Assembly: GCA_030746935.1 (NCBI GenBank)
Contig: JASLLV010000008.1
Location: 1 to 33,287, forward strand
Reading direction: 5' to 3'
Source of the DNA: Rhodospirillales bacterium
Lineage (GTDB): Bacteria; Pseudomonadota; Alphaproteobacteria; Rhodospirillales; JASLLV01
Length of the DNA: 33,287 bases
This document shows, piece after piece, positions 18,292 through 27,665 of the stretch. The notes beneath the pieces were generated by a model. That model was given only the letters and a program-made list of their open reading frames with translations, was not told where the DNA came from and did not search any database. A program made the position numbers and the translations under genes. Position 1 is the first letter of the stretch; each line of letters starts with the position of its first letter.

Positions 18292-19440
18292 ATGGTCCTG
18301 AAAGTCGCCGAACGCGGTCGGGTTTCGCCGTTTATCGTCATGGACGTCATGCGGTCCGCGAATGAGCGGGCGAAAAAGGGGGCCCATGTCCTGCACCTCG
18401 AGGTGGGGCAGCCCGGAACCGGCGCACCCGCCGGCGTGTTGGCGGCGGCGAAATCGGCGATCGAGAGCGACCGACTGGGTTACACGGACGCCCTCGGTGT
18501 AGCCGACCTTCGACAAAGAATTGCTCGGCATTACGCCGGGACCTACGGCATCGACGTGGATCCGGAGCGAATCGTCGCTACCACCGGTTCGTCGGGTGCC
18601 TTCGTGCTTGCATTCCTGAGCGCATTCGACGCGGGCGACCGGGTTGCCCTCGCCTCTCCAGGATATCCGGCCTACCGCAATATCCTCGAGGCCGTCGGCG
18701 TCGAAGTCGTCAGCCTCGAGGTGGGGGCGGATAGCAATTTTCAACCGACCCCGGAAATCCTCGATCGCGCGGGCGCCGCGATCGACGGTCTGATCGTCGC
18801 CAGCCCTTCAAATCCGACGGGGACGATGGTCAGCCGCGACGAACTGGAAGCGCTCGTCCGCTATTGTGCGGATCGGGACATCCGGTTCGTATCGGATGAG
18901 ATTTACCACGGCATCACCTACGGCTCTCCCGCCGAAACCGCGCTCGCCTTTACCGCAGACGCCGTCGTCGTGAACAGCTTTTCCAAGTATTTCTCGATGA
19001 CCGGGTGGCGATTGGGATGGATGGTCGTCCCGCCCGATTTGACGCGGCCGGTGGAGTGCCTTGCGCAGAACCTGTTCATATCGCCGCCGACGTTGTCCCA
19101 AATCGCGGCCGTCGCGGCGTTCGATTGCAAGGACGAACTCGACGGGCACGTCAACCGTTACGGGCGCAATCGCGCACTGCTGCTGGAAGCGTTGCCCAAG
19201 GCCGGATTCTCCCGTCTCGCGTCGGCGGACGGGGCGTTCTACTTTTACGCCGACGTCGGCGACATGACGAACGACAGCCACGCGTTCTGTCGCCGGATGC
19301 TCGCCGCGACGGACGTTGCGGCGACGCCGGGTGTTGATTTCGACCCCGGCCGCGGGCACCAATTCGTCCGGTTCTCGTTTTCAGGCGCGACCGACGAGAT
19401 CGCCGAAGCGGCGGCCCGCCTTCACGATTGGCTGGCCTGA
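18292..19440 (+). CDS. pyridoxal-phosphate-dependent aminotransferase, class I/II
   Basis: 'LGYTDALGVADLRQRIARHYAGTYGIDVDPERIVATTGSSGAF', 'VASPSNPTGTM', 'VSDEIYHGITYG', 'VVNSFSKYFSMTGWRLGWMV' (PLP Lys), 'VRFSFSGATDEIAEAAARL'. Confidence 0.92.
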   Translation: MVLKVAERGRVSPFIVMDVMRSANERAKKGAHVLHLEVGQPGTGAPAGVLAAAKSAIESDRLGYTDALGVADLRQRIARHYAGTYGIDVDPERIVATTGSSGAFVLAFLSAFDAGDRVALASPGYPAYRNILEAVGVEVVSLEVGADSNFQPTPEILDRAGAAIDGLIVASPSNPTGTMVSRDELEALVRYCADRDIRFVSDEIYHGITYGSPAETALAFTADAVVVNSFSKYFSMTGWRLGWMVVPPDLTRPVECLAQNLFISPPTLSQIAAVAAFDCKDELDGHVNRYGRNRALLLEALPKAGFSRLASADGAFYFYADVGDMTNDSHAFCRRMLAATDVAATPGVDFDPGRGHQFVRFSFSGATDEIAEAAARLHDWLA

Positions 19441-19485
19441 CGGCGTTGAGGTTCGGAATTCAGCCAGCCGCGCGCAACGGCGCCG

Positions 19486-19507
19486 GGCGGGGCACAAATC
19501 TCCCGCC
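19486..19507. repeat. inverted repeat GGCGGG-(10 nt)-CCCGCC in the aminotransferase/rne convergent intergenic region
   Basis: Read directly: GGCGGG GCACAAATCT CCCGCC. No flanking T-tract, so not called a terminator. Confidence 0.4.
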
Positions 19508-19594
19508 TTCGGCTCGGTGAGCATAATCCCTGTGTGAATGCGACCGAATCGGCCCAAGCGGCGGCTGGTGGGCCGGTTTGGGATTCCTCTTCCG

Positions 19595-19614
19595 GCCGCG
19601 CCGTTGGGCGCGGC
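19595..19614. repeat. perfect 8-bp stem, 4-nt loop inverted repeat GCCGCGCC-GTTG-GGCGCGGC between convergent genes
   Basis: Read directly. It lies between the convergent stops at 19440 and 19665. It could aid 3'-end formation on either strand but lacks a U-tract. Confidence 0.5.
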
Positions 19615-19664
19615 AGATACTATTTGCAGCGACTTGCGCGCTTTGTCGGCGTATCCGCGCGAGT

Positions 19665-22106
19665 CTATTCAGTCAGTCGCCGCCACCAGCCCTTTCGGGT
19701 CCGGGACTCGGTCTCCTCGCGGTCAGCCGTGCCGACCGCGACCGTCGTCGTTTTGGCGATATCAGCTCGCTTCAGCGCATCGGGTTCCGAGTAAGACGGG
19801 CCCGGGGGGTCGGCGGTTTCGAAATCGGGCGCGCCGGAAAGGGGCTGTTCGATGGCAAGCGGGCGTTCTTCGTTCGTGGGCGCGCGCTCGGGTTCGGGGG
19901 TGGGGGCGGGCGGAAATCCGGGTTCCCCGCTGCGCCCGTCTTCCTCGCGAGAAGGCGGCGAGTCATCGGGCGCGCTCATGGGCGCGGGCCTTTCAGGGGT
20001 CCGTTCGCGGGCCTTCGAGCGCCGGCCCGTCGGACGTGACCGGCGACGCGGGGTTTTGGGCTTCTCGCTCGCTTCGGGGCGGTCCGCATTCTCGGGCTGG
20101 GCCGGTGCGGCGATCTCGTCCGCGGCGAGGTCCTTGGCCGTCGTCTCGGCGGTCGCCTTAGCTTCCTTTCGCGATTGCCCGCCGCCGCGCCTGCCGCGGC
20201 GGCGGCGCTTGGTGCGGCCCTCGGATACGGCGCCGTCCTCGCCGATGATTTCGGCTTCGTCCGCGGCCGGGGGTGTCGCGGCTTCGCTCACCGGCGCGTC
20301 GTTGCCGTCCGTCGACGCTTCGCCTACGGCTTCGGGTGCCGTCTCGGCGTCGGCCGCGGTCGTTTCCGCGTCACCGCGGCTGCGACGGCGCGGTTTGCGG
20401 CGCCGGCGGCGTTTCGTGTCCTCGTCGCCGGTCGCTTCGTCCTCGGCCCCGCGTTCGCCCGCGCCGTTCCCCGGGACCGCAACGGTTCGCTCGATCGAGT
20501 AATGGGGCGGTTCGAGCGATCCATCGACGATGAATTGAGTCGCCATGCCGTAACGCGTCGACAGCGCTTCGACGCTCGCGCGCTTGTGATTGAGGATGTA
20601 GAACGCCGCCTGCGGTGTTACGTGAATCGCGATCGCTTTGGCATGTTTGGCGACTCCTTCCTCCTCGATGCCGCGAAGGACGTTCAGCGCCGTCAATTCT
20701 ACCGACGGCCGGACGCCGGTACCCGCGCAGTAGGTGCAGGTTTCGAAACTGGTCTCGAGCAAGCTCGGGCGCAGTCGCTGACGAGACAACTCGAGAAGGC
20801 CGAACGGGCTGATCCGTCCGAACTGGATGCGTGCGCGATCGCGGCGCATGGCCTCCTTCAGCGCGCGCTCCACTTGGACCCGGTTGCGCGACCGCTCCAT
20901 GTCAATGAAGTCGATGACGATGAGACCGGCGAGATCGCGGAGCCGCAACTGCCGGGCGATTTCGTCGCTTGCCTCGAGGTTCGTGCGAAGGGCGGTCTCC
21001 TCGATGTTGCGCTCGCGGGTGGCGCGGCCCGAGTTCACGTCGATGGCGATCAGGGCCTCTGTGGGGCTAACGTGGATGTAGCCGCCCGAGTGTAGCTTGA
21101 CCTCGGGCGCGTGGGTGGCCTCGATCTGATCCTCGATCCGGTAGTGCCGGAACAGGGGCACTCCGTCGTTCGACCAGAGCTGTACGCGTTTCGCGTGGCT
21201 CGGCGTCAAGAGCCTCATGATGGTTTTGGCGTTGCGGCAGGCTTCCTCGCCGTCGACGATGACCTCCTCGATATCGCGCGAATAAAGATCGCGGATGGTG
21301 CGCTTGATGAGATTTGCCTCTTCGTGCACCAGGGTCGGTGCGATTGATTTAAGTGTCAGCTCGCGCACGGTATCCCACTGGCGCAAAAGGTAGTCGTAGT
21401 CCCGCTTGATTTCGGTTTTGCTGCGTTCGTGGCCGGCCGTGCGCACGATCACCCCCATGCCCGGCGGAATTTCGAGGCCGGATAGCACGGTTTTGAGGCG
21501 CTTTCGGTCGTCATTGTTGGCGATCCTGCGGGAAATGCCGCCACCGCGGGCCGTGTTCGGCATCAAAACGCAATACCGGCCGGCGAGGGACAAATACGTC
21601 GTCAAGGCGGCGCCCTTGTTGCCGCGCTCCTCCTTGACCACCTGGACGAGCAGGATCTGGCGCGCCTTTATGACTTCTTGGATCCGATACGAACGCGGTG
21701 ACGGGCGCGGGCGTCGCGTTTCGGCTTCTTCCGCGGTGTCGTCGCCGCCGACGGTCTCGACGCCTTGCGTCGTGGTCGGGGCGCCTCCATCGGCCTTGTC
21801 GTCGTCGTCGCGTTCCGCCGCAGCCTGTTCGGCCACCAGCGCTTCGCGGTCGGCGACGGGGATCTGGTAGTAGTCGGGGTGGATTTCGTTGAAGGCCAGG
21901 AAGCCGTGCCGGTTCCCGCCGTAATCGACGAACGCCGCCTGCAGTGACGGCTCGACCCTCGTTACCTTGGCAAGGTAGATATTGCCTTTGAGCTGTCTTC
22001 GGGACGCAACCTCGACGTCAAATTCTTCCAATCGGTTTCCGATGACAACCGCCACCCGAGTCTCTTCCGGGTGGGCGGCGTCGATGAGCAATCGTTTGGT
22101 GGGCAT
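19665..22106 (-). CDS. rne: ribonuclease E (RNase E/G family) with disordered C-terminal degradosome scaffold
   Basis: 'MPTKRLLIDAAHPEETRVAVV', S1-like 'GNIYLAKVTRVEPSLQAAFVDYGGNRHGFLAFNEIHPDYYQIP', 'ALIAIDVNSGRATRERNIEETALRTNLEA', 'IVIDFIDMERSRNR', Zn-link 'CTYCAGTG'. Start revised from 22289 to 22106. Confidence 0.95.
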   Translation of the reverse strand: MPTKRLLIDAAHPEETRVAVVIGNRLEEFDVEVASRRQLKGNIYLAKVTRVEPSLQAAFVDYGGNRHGFLAFNEIHPDYYQIPVADREALVAEQAAAERDDDDKADGGAPTTTQGVETVGGDDTAEEAETRRPRPSPRSYRIQEVIKARQILLVQVVKEERGNKGAALTTYLSLAGRYCVLMPNTARGGGISRRIANNDDRKRLKTVLSGLEIPPGMGVIVRTAGHERSKTEIKRDYDYLLRQWDTVRELTLKSIAPTLVHEEANLIKRTIRDLYSRDIEEVIVDGEEACRNAKTIMRLLTPSHAKRVQLWSNDGVPLFRHYRIEDQIEATHAPEVKLHSGGYIHVSPTEALIAIDVNSGRATRERNIEETALRTNLEASDEIARQLRLRDLAGLIVIDFIDMERSRNRVQVERALKEAMRRDRARIQFGRISPFGLLELSRQRLRPSLLETSFETCTYCAGTGVRPSVELTALNVLRGIEEEGVAKHAKAIAIHVTPQAAFYILNHKRASVEALSTRYGMATQFIVDGSLEPPHYSIERTVAVPGNGAGERGAEDEATGDEDTKRRRRRKPRRRSRGDAETTAADAETAPEAVGEASTDGNDAPVSEAATPPAADEAEIIGEDGAVSEGRTKRRRRGRRGGGQSRKEAKATAETTAKDLAADEIAAPAQPENADRPEASEKPKTPRRRSRPTGRRSKARERTPERPAPMSAPDDSPPSREEDGRSGEPGFPPAPTPEPERAPTNEERPLAIEQPLSGAPDFETADPPGPSYSEPDALKRADIAKTTTVAVGTADREETESRTRKGWWRRLTE

Positions 22107-22586
22107 GTATTTCGAATCTCCAAAACCCTGTTTCTCGCCTTCGCATAGGCCGCGAGGCGTAAGGGACATGTTCTCGCAAGTGGCCGGTGGCGCGTGCGAG
22201 CGATCCGCGGCTCGCCAGCGCGGGTGCGGGGCGAGCCGGGTTGATGCACGCTGCTCTATCCGGCATGGAATAACCTCTAGTTCGTTCAAGGCGTAAGGTC
22301 GGCACGCGTTTTGCGTATTCGCATCAACCTTACCGTTGCCGCGACGGCGGAAGCTGCTACCTTCAGTTGCGGTATACTTCGCTCCCGACCGGATGCGGCC
22401 AATCCCTCGTTAACATAACGGTAGGATTTTTTCTCGACAATCCTCTTGTTTGCGACCCCTGGATTCCGAGACCGCGCCGCTTCGCCGCCGGGGTGCCCAA
22501 ATTGCGCGGCCGCATGTCGATTGTCGCGGGTCCTCGAAAAACGGTATATCTGCGGCCGGCGACGGAGATGCACACCATATGGGGCG

Positions 22587-23894
22587 ATGGCGCGCGTGAT
22601 ACCAGGTTTGGGGCGGGTTCGGTCCACGTTGCGGGCCGGTGTCGTTGTGCTGGCCGCGATCGCCATAGGCGGCGTTTGCGCGAGCGCGGCGGCCAAGACC
22701 GTCGTAACCGACGTGCGCGCAGGCGCCCACGACGGCATCACGCGCCTCGTCCTCGACATGACCGATCGGGTGGAATTCCACGTCTTCACACTCGTCGATC
22801 CCTATCGCGTGGTGATCGACCTTGCCGAGGTCGGATGGCGACTTCCCCAGCTGCCCTTACCGCGTGAGACCGGCCTTCTCAAGAGCCTGCGGTACGGCTT
22901 GTTCAAGCCCGGTCAGTCCCGTCTGGTGATGGACACGAGCGCGCCTGCCATCGTCAATCAAGTATTCCTGATGGAGCCCGCCGGCCGGGCGGGTTTCCGA
23001 CTCGTGCTCGACATGACGCCGACCAGCCGTGACGCCATGCTGGCCAGCATTCGCGCCCAGAGTCCGCCGGCGAGCGGGATTCCGCGACCGGATTCCATCG
23101 CTTCGGCGAACGCCCGTGCGGTTCCGGCCGCGATCACGCTTCCATTCGCGCCGCCGCCGAGAAAGCCCGAACGCAACATCAAGAAGAGAACCGTCGCCCT
23201 CGACCCAGGGCACGGCGGCGTCGATCCGGGCGCCGTCGGGACGACCCGCGTGTTCGAAAAGCACATCACGCTGGCGGCGACGCGCGCCTTGAAGCAGGCG
23301 CTCGAAGAGACGGGCCGCTATCGGGTCGTACTCACCCGCGATCGCGACATCTTCATCCCGTTGCGCGATCGCATCGCCGTTGCGCGGAAGTCGAACGCCG
23401 AGCTTTTCCTCTCCATCCACGCCGATTCCATCCGCGACCGCAATGTCCGCGGTCTGTCCGTCTACACCCTGTCTGAGAACGCGTCGGACAAAGAGGCTGC
23501 CGAGATTGCGCAACGCGAGAACAAGGCCGACCTGATCGCCGGGATTGACCTGAGCGGCGAGACTGCCGAGGTCACCAACATCCTGATCGACCTCGCGCAA
23601 CGCGAAACCATGAATCAGTCGGCGGAATTCGCGGCGCGTCTGGTGCGCGAGCTTGGGCGAGGAACGCGCATGCTGCGCAACACCCACCGATTCGCAGGCT
23701 TCGTCGTACTCAAGGCGCCCGATGTCCCCTCGGTGCTCGTGGAACTGGGCTTCCTGTCCAACGGAAAGGACGAGGCGGCGTTGAAGAAGCCGCAATACCG
23801 CGCCGCTCTGGTCCGGGCCATCGTTCGCGCTGTCGAGGGCTATTTCGCCCGGATCGAAGAGGCAAGCCGGCCGAATCTTCGATCCGGCGAATGA
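22587..23894 (+). CDS. amiC: N-acetylmuramoyl-L-alanine amidase (AMIN + Amidase_3)
   Basis: Signal peptide; AMIN-like 'TRLVLDMTDRVEFHVFTLVDPYRVVIDLAEV'; Amidase_3 'VALDPGHGGVDPGAVG', 'LFLSIHADSIRDRNVRGLSVYTLS', 'PSVLVELGFLSNGKDE'. Confidence 0.93.
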   Translation: MARVIPGLGRVRSTLRAGVVVLAAIAIGGVCASAAAKTVVTDVRAGAHDGITRLVLDMTDRVEFHVFTLVDPYRVVIDLAEVGWRLPQLPLPRETGLLKSLRYGLFKPGQSRLVMDTSAPAIVNQVFLMEPAGRAGFRLVLDMTPTSRDAMLASIRAQSPPASGIPRPDSIASANARAVPAAITLPFAPPPRKPERNIKKRTVALDPGHGGVDPGAVGTTRVFEKHITLAATRALKQALEETGRYRVVLTRDRDIFIPLRDRIAVARKSNAELFLSIHADSIRDRNVRGLSVYTLSENASDKEAAEIAQRENKADLIAGIDLSGETAEVTNILIDLAQRETMNQSAEFAARLVRELGRGTRMLRNTHRFAGFVVLKAPDVPSVLVELGFLSNGKDEAALKKPQYRAALVRAIVRAVEGYFARIEEASRPNLRSGE

Positions 23895-24002
23895 CTCCGG
23901 CCCCGCGGTTCCCGAGGGCCTCGCGGACACAAACTGGTCACAATTTGTTGCTAACGCTCTTGCGACGCCGCACACTCGTCAAACCGCGCGATCGGTGAAG
24001 CG

Positions 24003-26414
24003 ATGCTCAGGGCCCTCGCAATTCTGTTCGGCATGTTCGTGATCACCGCCCTGGTGGGCGCGGGCGGCGTGCTCTATGTGTTTTACCACTTCGGCAGGGG
24101 CCTGCCGGATTACCACCAACTCGCCGACTACGAGCCCCCGGTCACGTCGCGCGTGCACGCCGGCGACGGGCGGCTGCTCGCCGAATACGCGATCGAACAG
24201 CGGGTTTTCGTGCCTGTCAACGCCATGCCGCGCCGCGTCGTTCAGGCGGTCCTGTCGGCCGAGGACAAGAAGTTCTATCGCCATCCGGGCATCGATATCC
24301 TGGGCGTCGTGCGTGCGGCGCTCACGAATCTTAGGAACTTGGGCACCGAGCGCCGGTTGGTGGGCGCGTCGACCATCACCCAACAGGTGGCCAAGAACTT
24401 CCTGTTGAGCAACGAGCTTTCGTGGGAGCGCAAGATCAAGGAGGTCATCCTCGCGTTCCGGATGGAGCGGGCATTGTCGAAGAACCGGCTGCTCGAACTT
24501 TATCTGAACCAGATCTACCTTGGGGCCGGTTCTTACGGTGTCGCCGCCGCCGCGCTCAACTACTTCGACAAGTCGCTCGACGAGCTGACGATCGCGGAAG
24601 CGGCGTACCTGGCGGCGCTCCCGAAGGCGCCCAACAACTACAACCCGTGGCGTCATCCCCTGGCAGCCAAGACGCGCCGGGACTGGGTGCTCGATCGCAT
24701 GACGCTGGATGGCTACATCACCGCCAAAGAGGCGGCGCGCGCGAAGGTCTTCCCGGTGGTGGTCCGACGTCGCGCCGAGACCGACGTCGTTCAGGCCGAT
24801 TATTTCGCCGAAGACGTCCGTCGCGAGTTGGTTGCACGCTACGGCGAGAACGCGTTGTACAAGGACGGGCTTTCGGTGCGCACGACCGTCGATCCACGCC
24901 TTCAAGAGATAGCGGATCGGGCGCTGCACAACGGGCTCGAGGCCTACGATCGGCGGCACGGCTGGCGCGGGCCCATCACGCGGCTCGATCTCGACACGAC
25001 GTGGCGCATGCGGCTCGCCGGCGTCGAGCCGCCGCCGGATTTGGGCGCGTGGCGGCTCGCCCTTGTTCTCGAGGTCACGGATGACGCAGCGGCGATCGGG
25101 TTTGCGGATGGCAGCGCCGGCCGTATCCCGACCGCCGAGCTCGCGTGGGCGCGACCGTGGCTGGCCGGCCAGAGGGTGGGCCCGAAAGTGAAACGCCCGG
25201 CCGACGTCCTCGAAGCCGGCGACGTGGTCGCGGTCGACGACGTAAGCGCGAATGCCGAAGGCGAGCCCTATCCGATCGCGACCTACGGTCTTCGTCAGAT
25301 CCCCGCCGTGGACGGCGCGATCGTGGCCCTCGATCCTCATACCGGCCGAGTTCTCGCCATGACCGGCGGATACGACCACGCGCGCAGCCAGTTCAATCGC
25401 GTGACCCAGGCGTGGCGGCAGCCGGGATCGGCCTTCAAGCCGATCGTCTATCTCGCCGCGCTGGATTCGGGATTCACGCCTGTGACCCTGATTCTCGACG
25501 CACCCTTCGTCATCGACCAGGGACCGGGACTGCCGAAGTGGCGGCCTGCGAACTACACCAACCGGTTCTACGGCCCCAGCACGATGCGGCTGGGGGTCGA
25601 GAAGTCACGCAACCTGATGACGGTTCGCCTGGCCCAGGCCGTCGGCATCGAGAAGGTCGCAATGTACGCCGAGCGCTTCGGAGTGGTCGATCATTTGCCC
25701 CGGCAGCTTTCGATGGCGTTGGGGGCCGGAGAGACGACACTCATGCGATTGACGACCGCGTACGCGATGCTCGTGAACGGTGGCAGCCGAATTACGCCAA
25801 CCCTCATCGACCGCATCCAGGACCGTCAGGGGCGCACCATCTTCCGCCACGACGACCGAGCGTGTGCGGACTGCCGGGCGACGTTCTGGACCGGCCAGGC
25901 GGTGCCCGGCATCCCCGACGCGCGCGAGCGCGTGACCGATCCGGGCAGCGCCTACCAGTTGGTCTCGATGCTTCAAGGCGTCGTCGAACGCGGGACCGGG
26001 CGGCGCGTCAAGGCCGTCGGGCACCCGATCGCCGGCAAGACCGGGACCACCAACGAGAGCTTTGACACCTGGTTCATCGGATTCTCGCCCGACCTTGCGA
26101 TCGGCGTGTTCGTGGGGTTCGACACACCGCGATCCCTGGGACCGCGAGAGACGGGCTCGAGCGTCGCCGCGCCCATCTTCCGTGACTTCGCCGCCGACGC
26201 GTTGGCCGAGGCGGCGGCGGTCCCCTTCCGCGTGCCGCCCGGGATCCGTCTCGTCCGGGTAAGGGCCGGAACCGGAGAGCCCGCTCTTCCCGGAGACGAC
26301 GACGTGATCCTCGAAGCCTTCAAACCGGGCTCGCAACCAGCCGGACGGGGAAGTGTCCTGGAGGGCTTGAGCGCCGACGGCGCGCCGGCGACCGGCACCG
26401 GAGGGCTCTACTGA
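24003..26414 (+). CDS. mrcA: penicillin-binding protein 1A (bifunctional transglycosylase/transpeptidase)
   Basis: GT51 'AVLSAEDKKFYRHPGID', 'GASTITQQVAKNFLLSNE', 'RMERALSKNRLLELYLNQIYLGAGSYGVAAAALNYF'; transpeptidase 'RQPGSAFKP' (SxxK), 'KTGTTNESFDTWFIGFSP' (KTG). Confidence 0.95.
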   Translation: MLRALAILFGMFVITALVGAGGVLYVFYHFGRGLPDYHQLADYEPPVTSRVHAGDGRLLAEYAIEQRVFVPVNAMPRRVVQAVLSAEDKKFYRHPGIDILGVVRAALTNLRNLGTERRLVGASTITQQVAKNFLLSNELSWERKIKEVILAFRMERALSKNRLLELYLNQIYLGAGSYGVAAAALNYFDKSLDELTIAEAAYLAALPKAPNNYNPWRHPLAAKTRRDWVLDRMTLDGYITAKEAARAKVFPVVVRRRAETDVVQADYFAEDVRRELVARYGENALYKDGLSVRTTVDPRLQEIADRALHNGLEAYDRRHGWRGPITRLDLDTTWRMRLAGVEPPPDLGAWRLALVLEVTDDAAAIGFADGSAGRIPTAELAWARPWLAGQRVGPKVKRPADVLEAGDVVAVDDVSANAEGEPYPIATYGLRQIPAVDGAIVALDPHTGRVLAMTGGYDHARSQFNRVTQAWRQPGSAFKPIVYLAALDSGFTPVTLILDAPFVIDQGPGLPKWRPANYTNRFYGPSTMRLGVEKSRNLMTVRLAQAVGIEKVAMYAERFGVVDHLPRQLSMALGAGETTLMRLTTAYAMLVNGGSRITPTLIDRIQDRQGRTIFRHDDRACADCRATFWTGQAVPGIPDARERVTDPGSAYQLVSMLQGVVERGTGRRVKAVGHPIAGKTGTTNESFDTWFIGFSPDLAIGVFVGFDTPRSLGPRETGSSVAAPIFRDFAADALAEAAAVPFRVPPGIRLVRVRAGTGEPALPGDDDVILEAFKPGSQPAGRGSVLEGLSADGAPATGTGGLY

Positions 26415-26497
26415 TTGCCTTCGGCGCCCATTGAACCGTCGATCGCTTTCCGGCTAAAACGCGAAGCTCTCGCACGGCGCCAACCGATGGGTCCTTC

Positions 26498-27665
26498 ATG
26501 AGCGCGGAAGCCGACGCCCTCGCCCAAGAGGTCAAGCAGTCGCTGGAACTGCTGAGGGGGCATCTTTGACTACGGTTCCGCGACGCGCCGTCTCGAGGCC
26601 CTGAACGCCAAGGCCGAAAGTCCCGATCTCTGGAACGATCCCGAACGGGCGCAGGCCTTGATGCGCGAGCGCACCCGGCTCGCCGACGGTATCGAGGCGA
26701 TCGATTCATTCGAGCGCGAACTTTCCGACGCTGTCGAACTCCTCGCGCTCGGCGAGGCTGAAGGGGACACGGAAATCGTCGCTGAGGTCGAGGAAGCGCT
26801 GCGTGTGCTCAAGGTTCGATCCCGGAGCCGCGAGCTGGAAACCCTGCTTTCCGGCGAGGCGGACGTTAACGACAGCTACCTCGAGGTGCACGCCGGTGCC
26901 GGCGGGACCGAGGCCCAGGACTGGGCGGACATGTTGCTTCGCATGTACGCCCGCTGGGCCGAGAATCATGGCTACAAGCTGGAATGGCTTGAGGAAAGCG
27001 CGGGGGAAGAAGCGGGCCTCAAGTCCGCGACAGTTAAGATCGTTGGCCGTAACGCCTATGGATGGATGAAGACCGAAAGCGGGGTCCACCGCCTGGTCAG
27101 GATCTCTCCTTTCGATTCGTCTTCCCGGCGCCATACCAGTTTCGCTTCGGTTGGGGTTTATCCGGTCATCGACGAGAAAATCGACATCGACATCCAGGAC
27201 AAGGACCTGCGCGTGGATACCTACCGCGCGTCCGGGGCCGGCGGACAACACGTCAACCGCACCGACAGCGCCGTGCGCGTCACGCATCTCCCGAGCGGCA
27301 TCGTCGTGCAATGCCAGAACAACCGCTCCCAGCACCGCAACCGCGCGACCGCCATGGCCATGCTTCGTGCGCGGCTCTACGAAGCGGAGCTGAGAAAGCG
27401 TGAGTCGGAGACCCAAGCGCAGCACGCCGCCAAGTCCGACATCGGCTGGGGCCACCAGATCCGGTCCTACGTGCTACAGCCGTATCAACTCGTCAAGGAT
27501 TTGCGGACCGGCGTCGAGACGAGCGGCACCCAGGCGGTTCTCGACGGCGATCTCGACGATTTCATGGCCGCCGCGCTCGCCCAGCGCGTCAAGGGCGAGG
27601 AGTCCGATCGGCGCCGCGAGGACGCCGGCGCGACGGATGACGGCGGCTCGAAACCCGACCCGTGA
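26498..27665 (+). CDS. prfB: peptide chain release factor 2, expressed by programmed +1 frameshift (ORF1 26498-26569, ORF2 from 26568)
   Basis: ORF1 [26 protein letters not shown]; skipping T26567 gives ...[36 protein letters not shown], in frame with the track ORF 26658-27665. 'SPF' and '[18 protein letters not shown]' (GGQ) motifs are present. Confidence 0.97.
26555..26570 (+). promoter_or_regulatory. prfB programmed +1 frameshift signal: internal SD AGGGGG, 3-nt spacer CAT, slippery CTT, in-frame TGA, C
   Basis: AGGGGG(26555-26560)CAT CTT(26564-26566)TGA(26567-26569)C; matches the known RF2 site AGGGGG-TAT-CTT-TGA-C except one spacer base. Confidence 0.97.

Noticed and set aside
19534-19794. 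86-aa plus-strand ORF in the convergent aminotransferase/rne region
   Set aside because: Runs into the rne C-terminus antisense, low-complexity composition, no supporting motif.
20100-20480. Repetitive GC-rich tracts inside rne as possible tandem repeats or CRISPR
   Set aside because: They encode Arg-rich patches with no regular repeat unit or spacers.
22107-22289. N-terminal extension of RNase E in the ORF track
   Set aside because: Homologues I know start at the equivalent of MPTKRLLIDA; the extension is unlike RNase E and lies in the probable 5' UTR.
23979-25379. 466-aa minus-strand ORF opposite PBP1A
   Set aside because: Antisense to clear GT51/transpeptidase motifs; no family resemblance.
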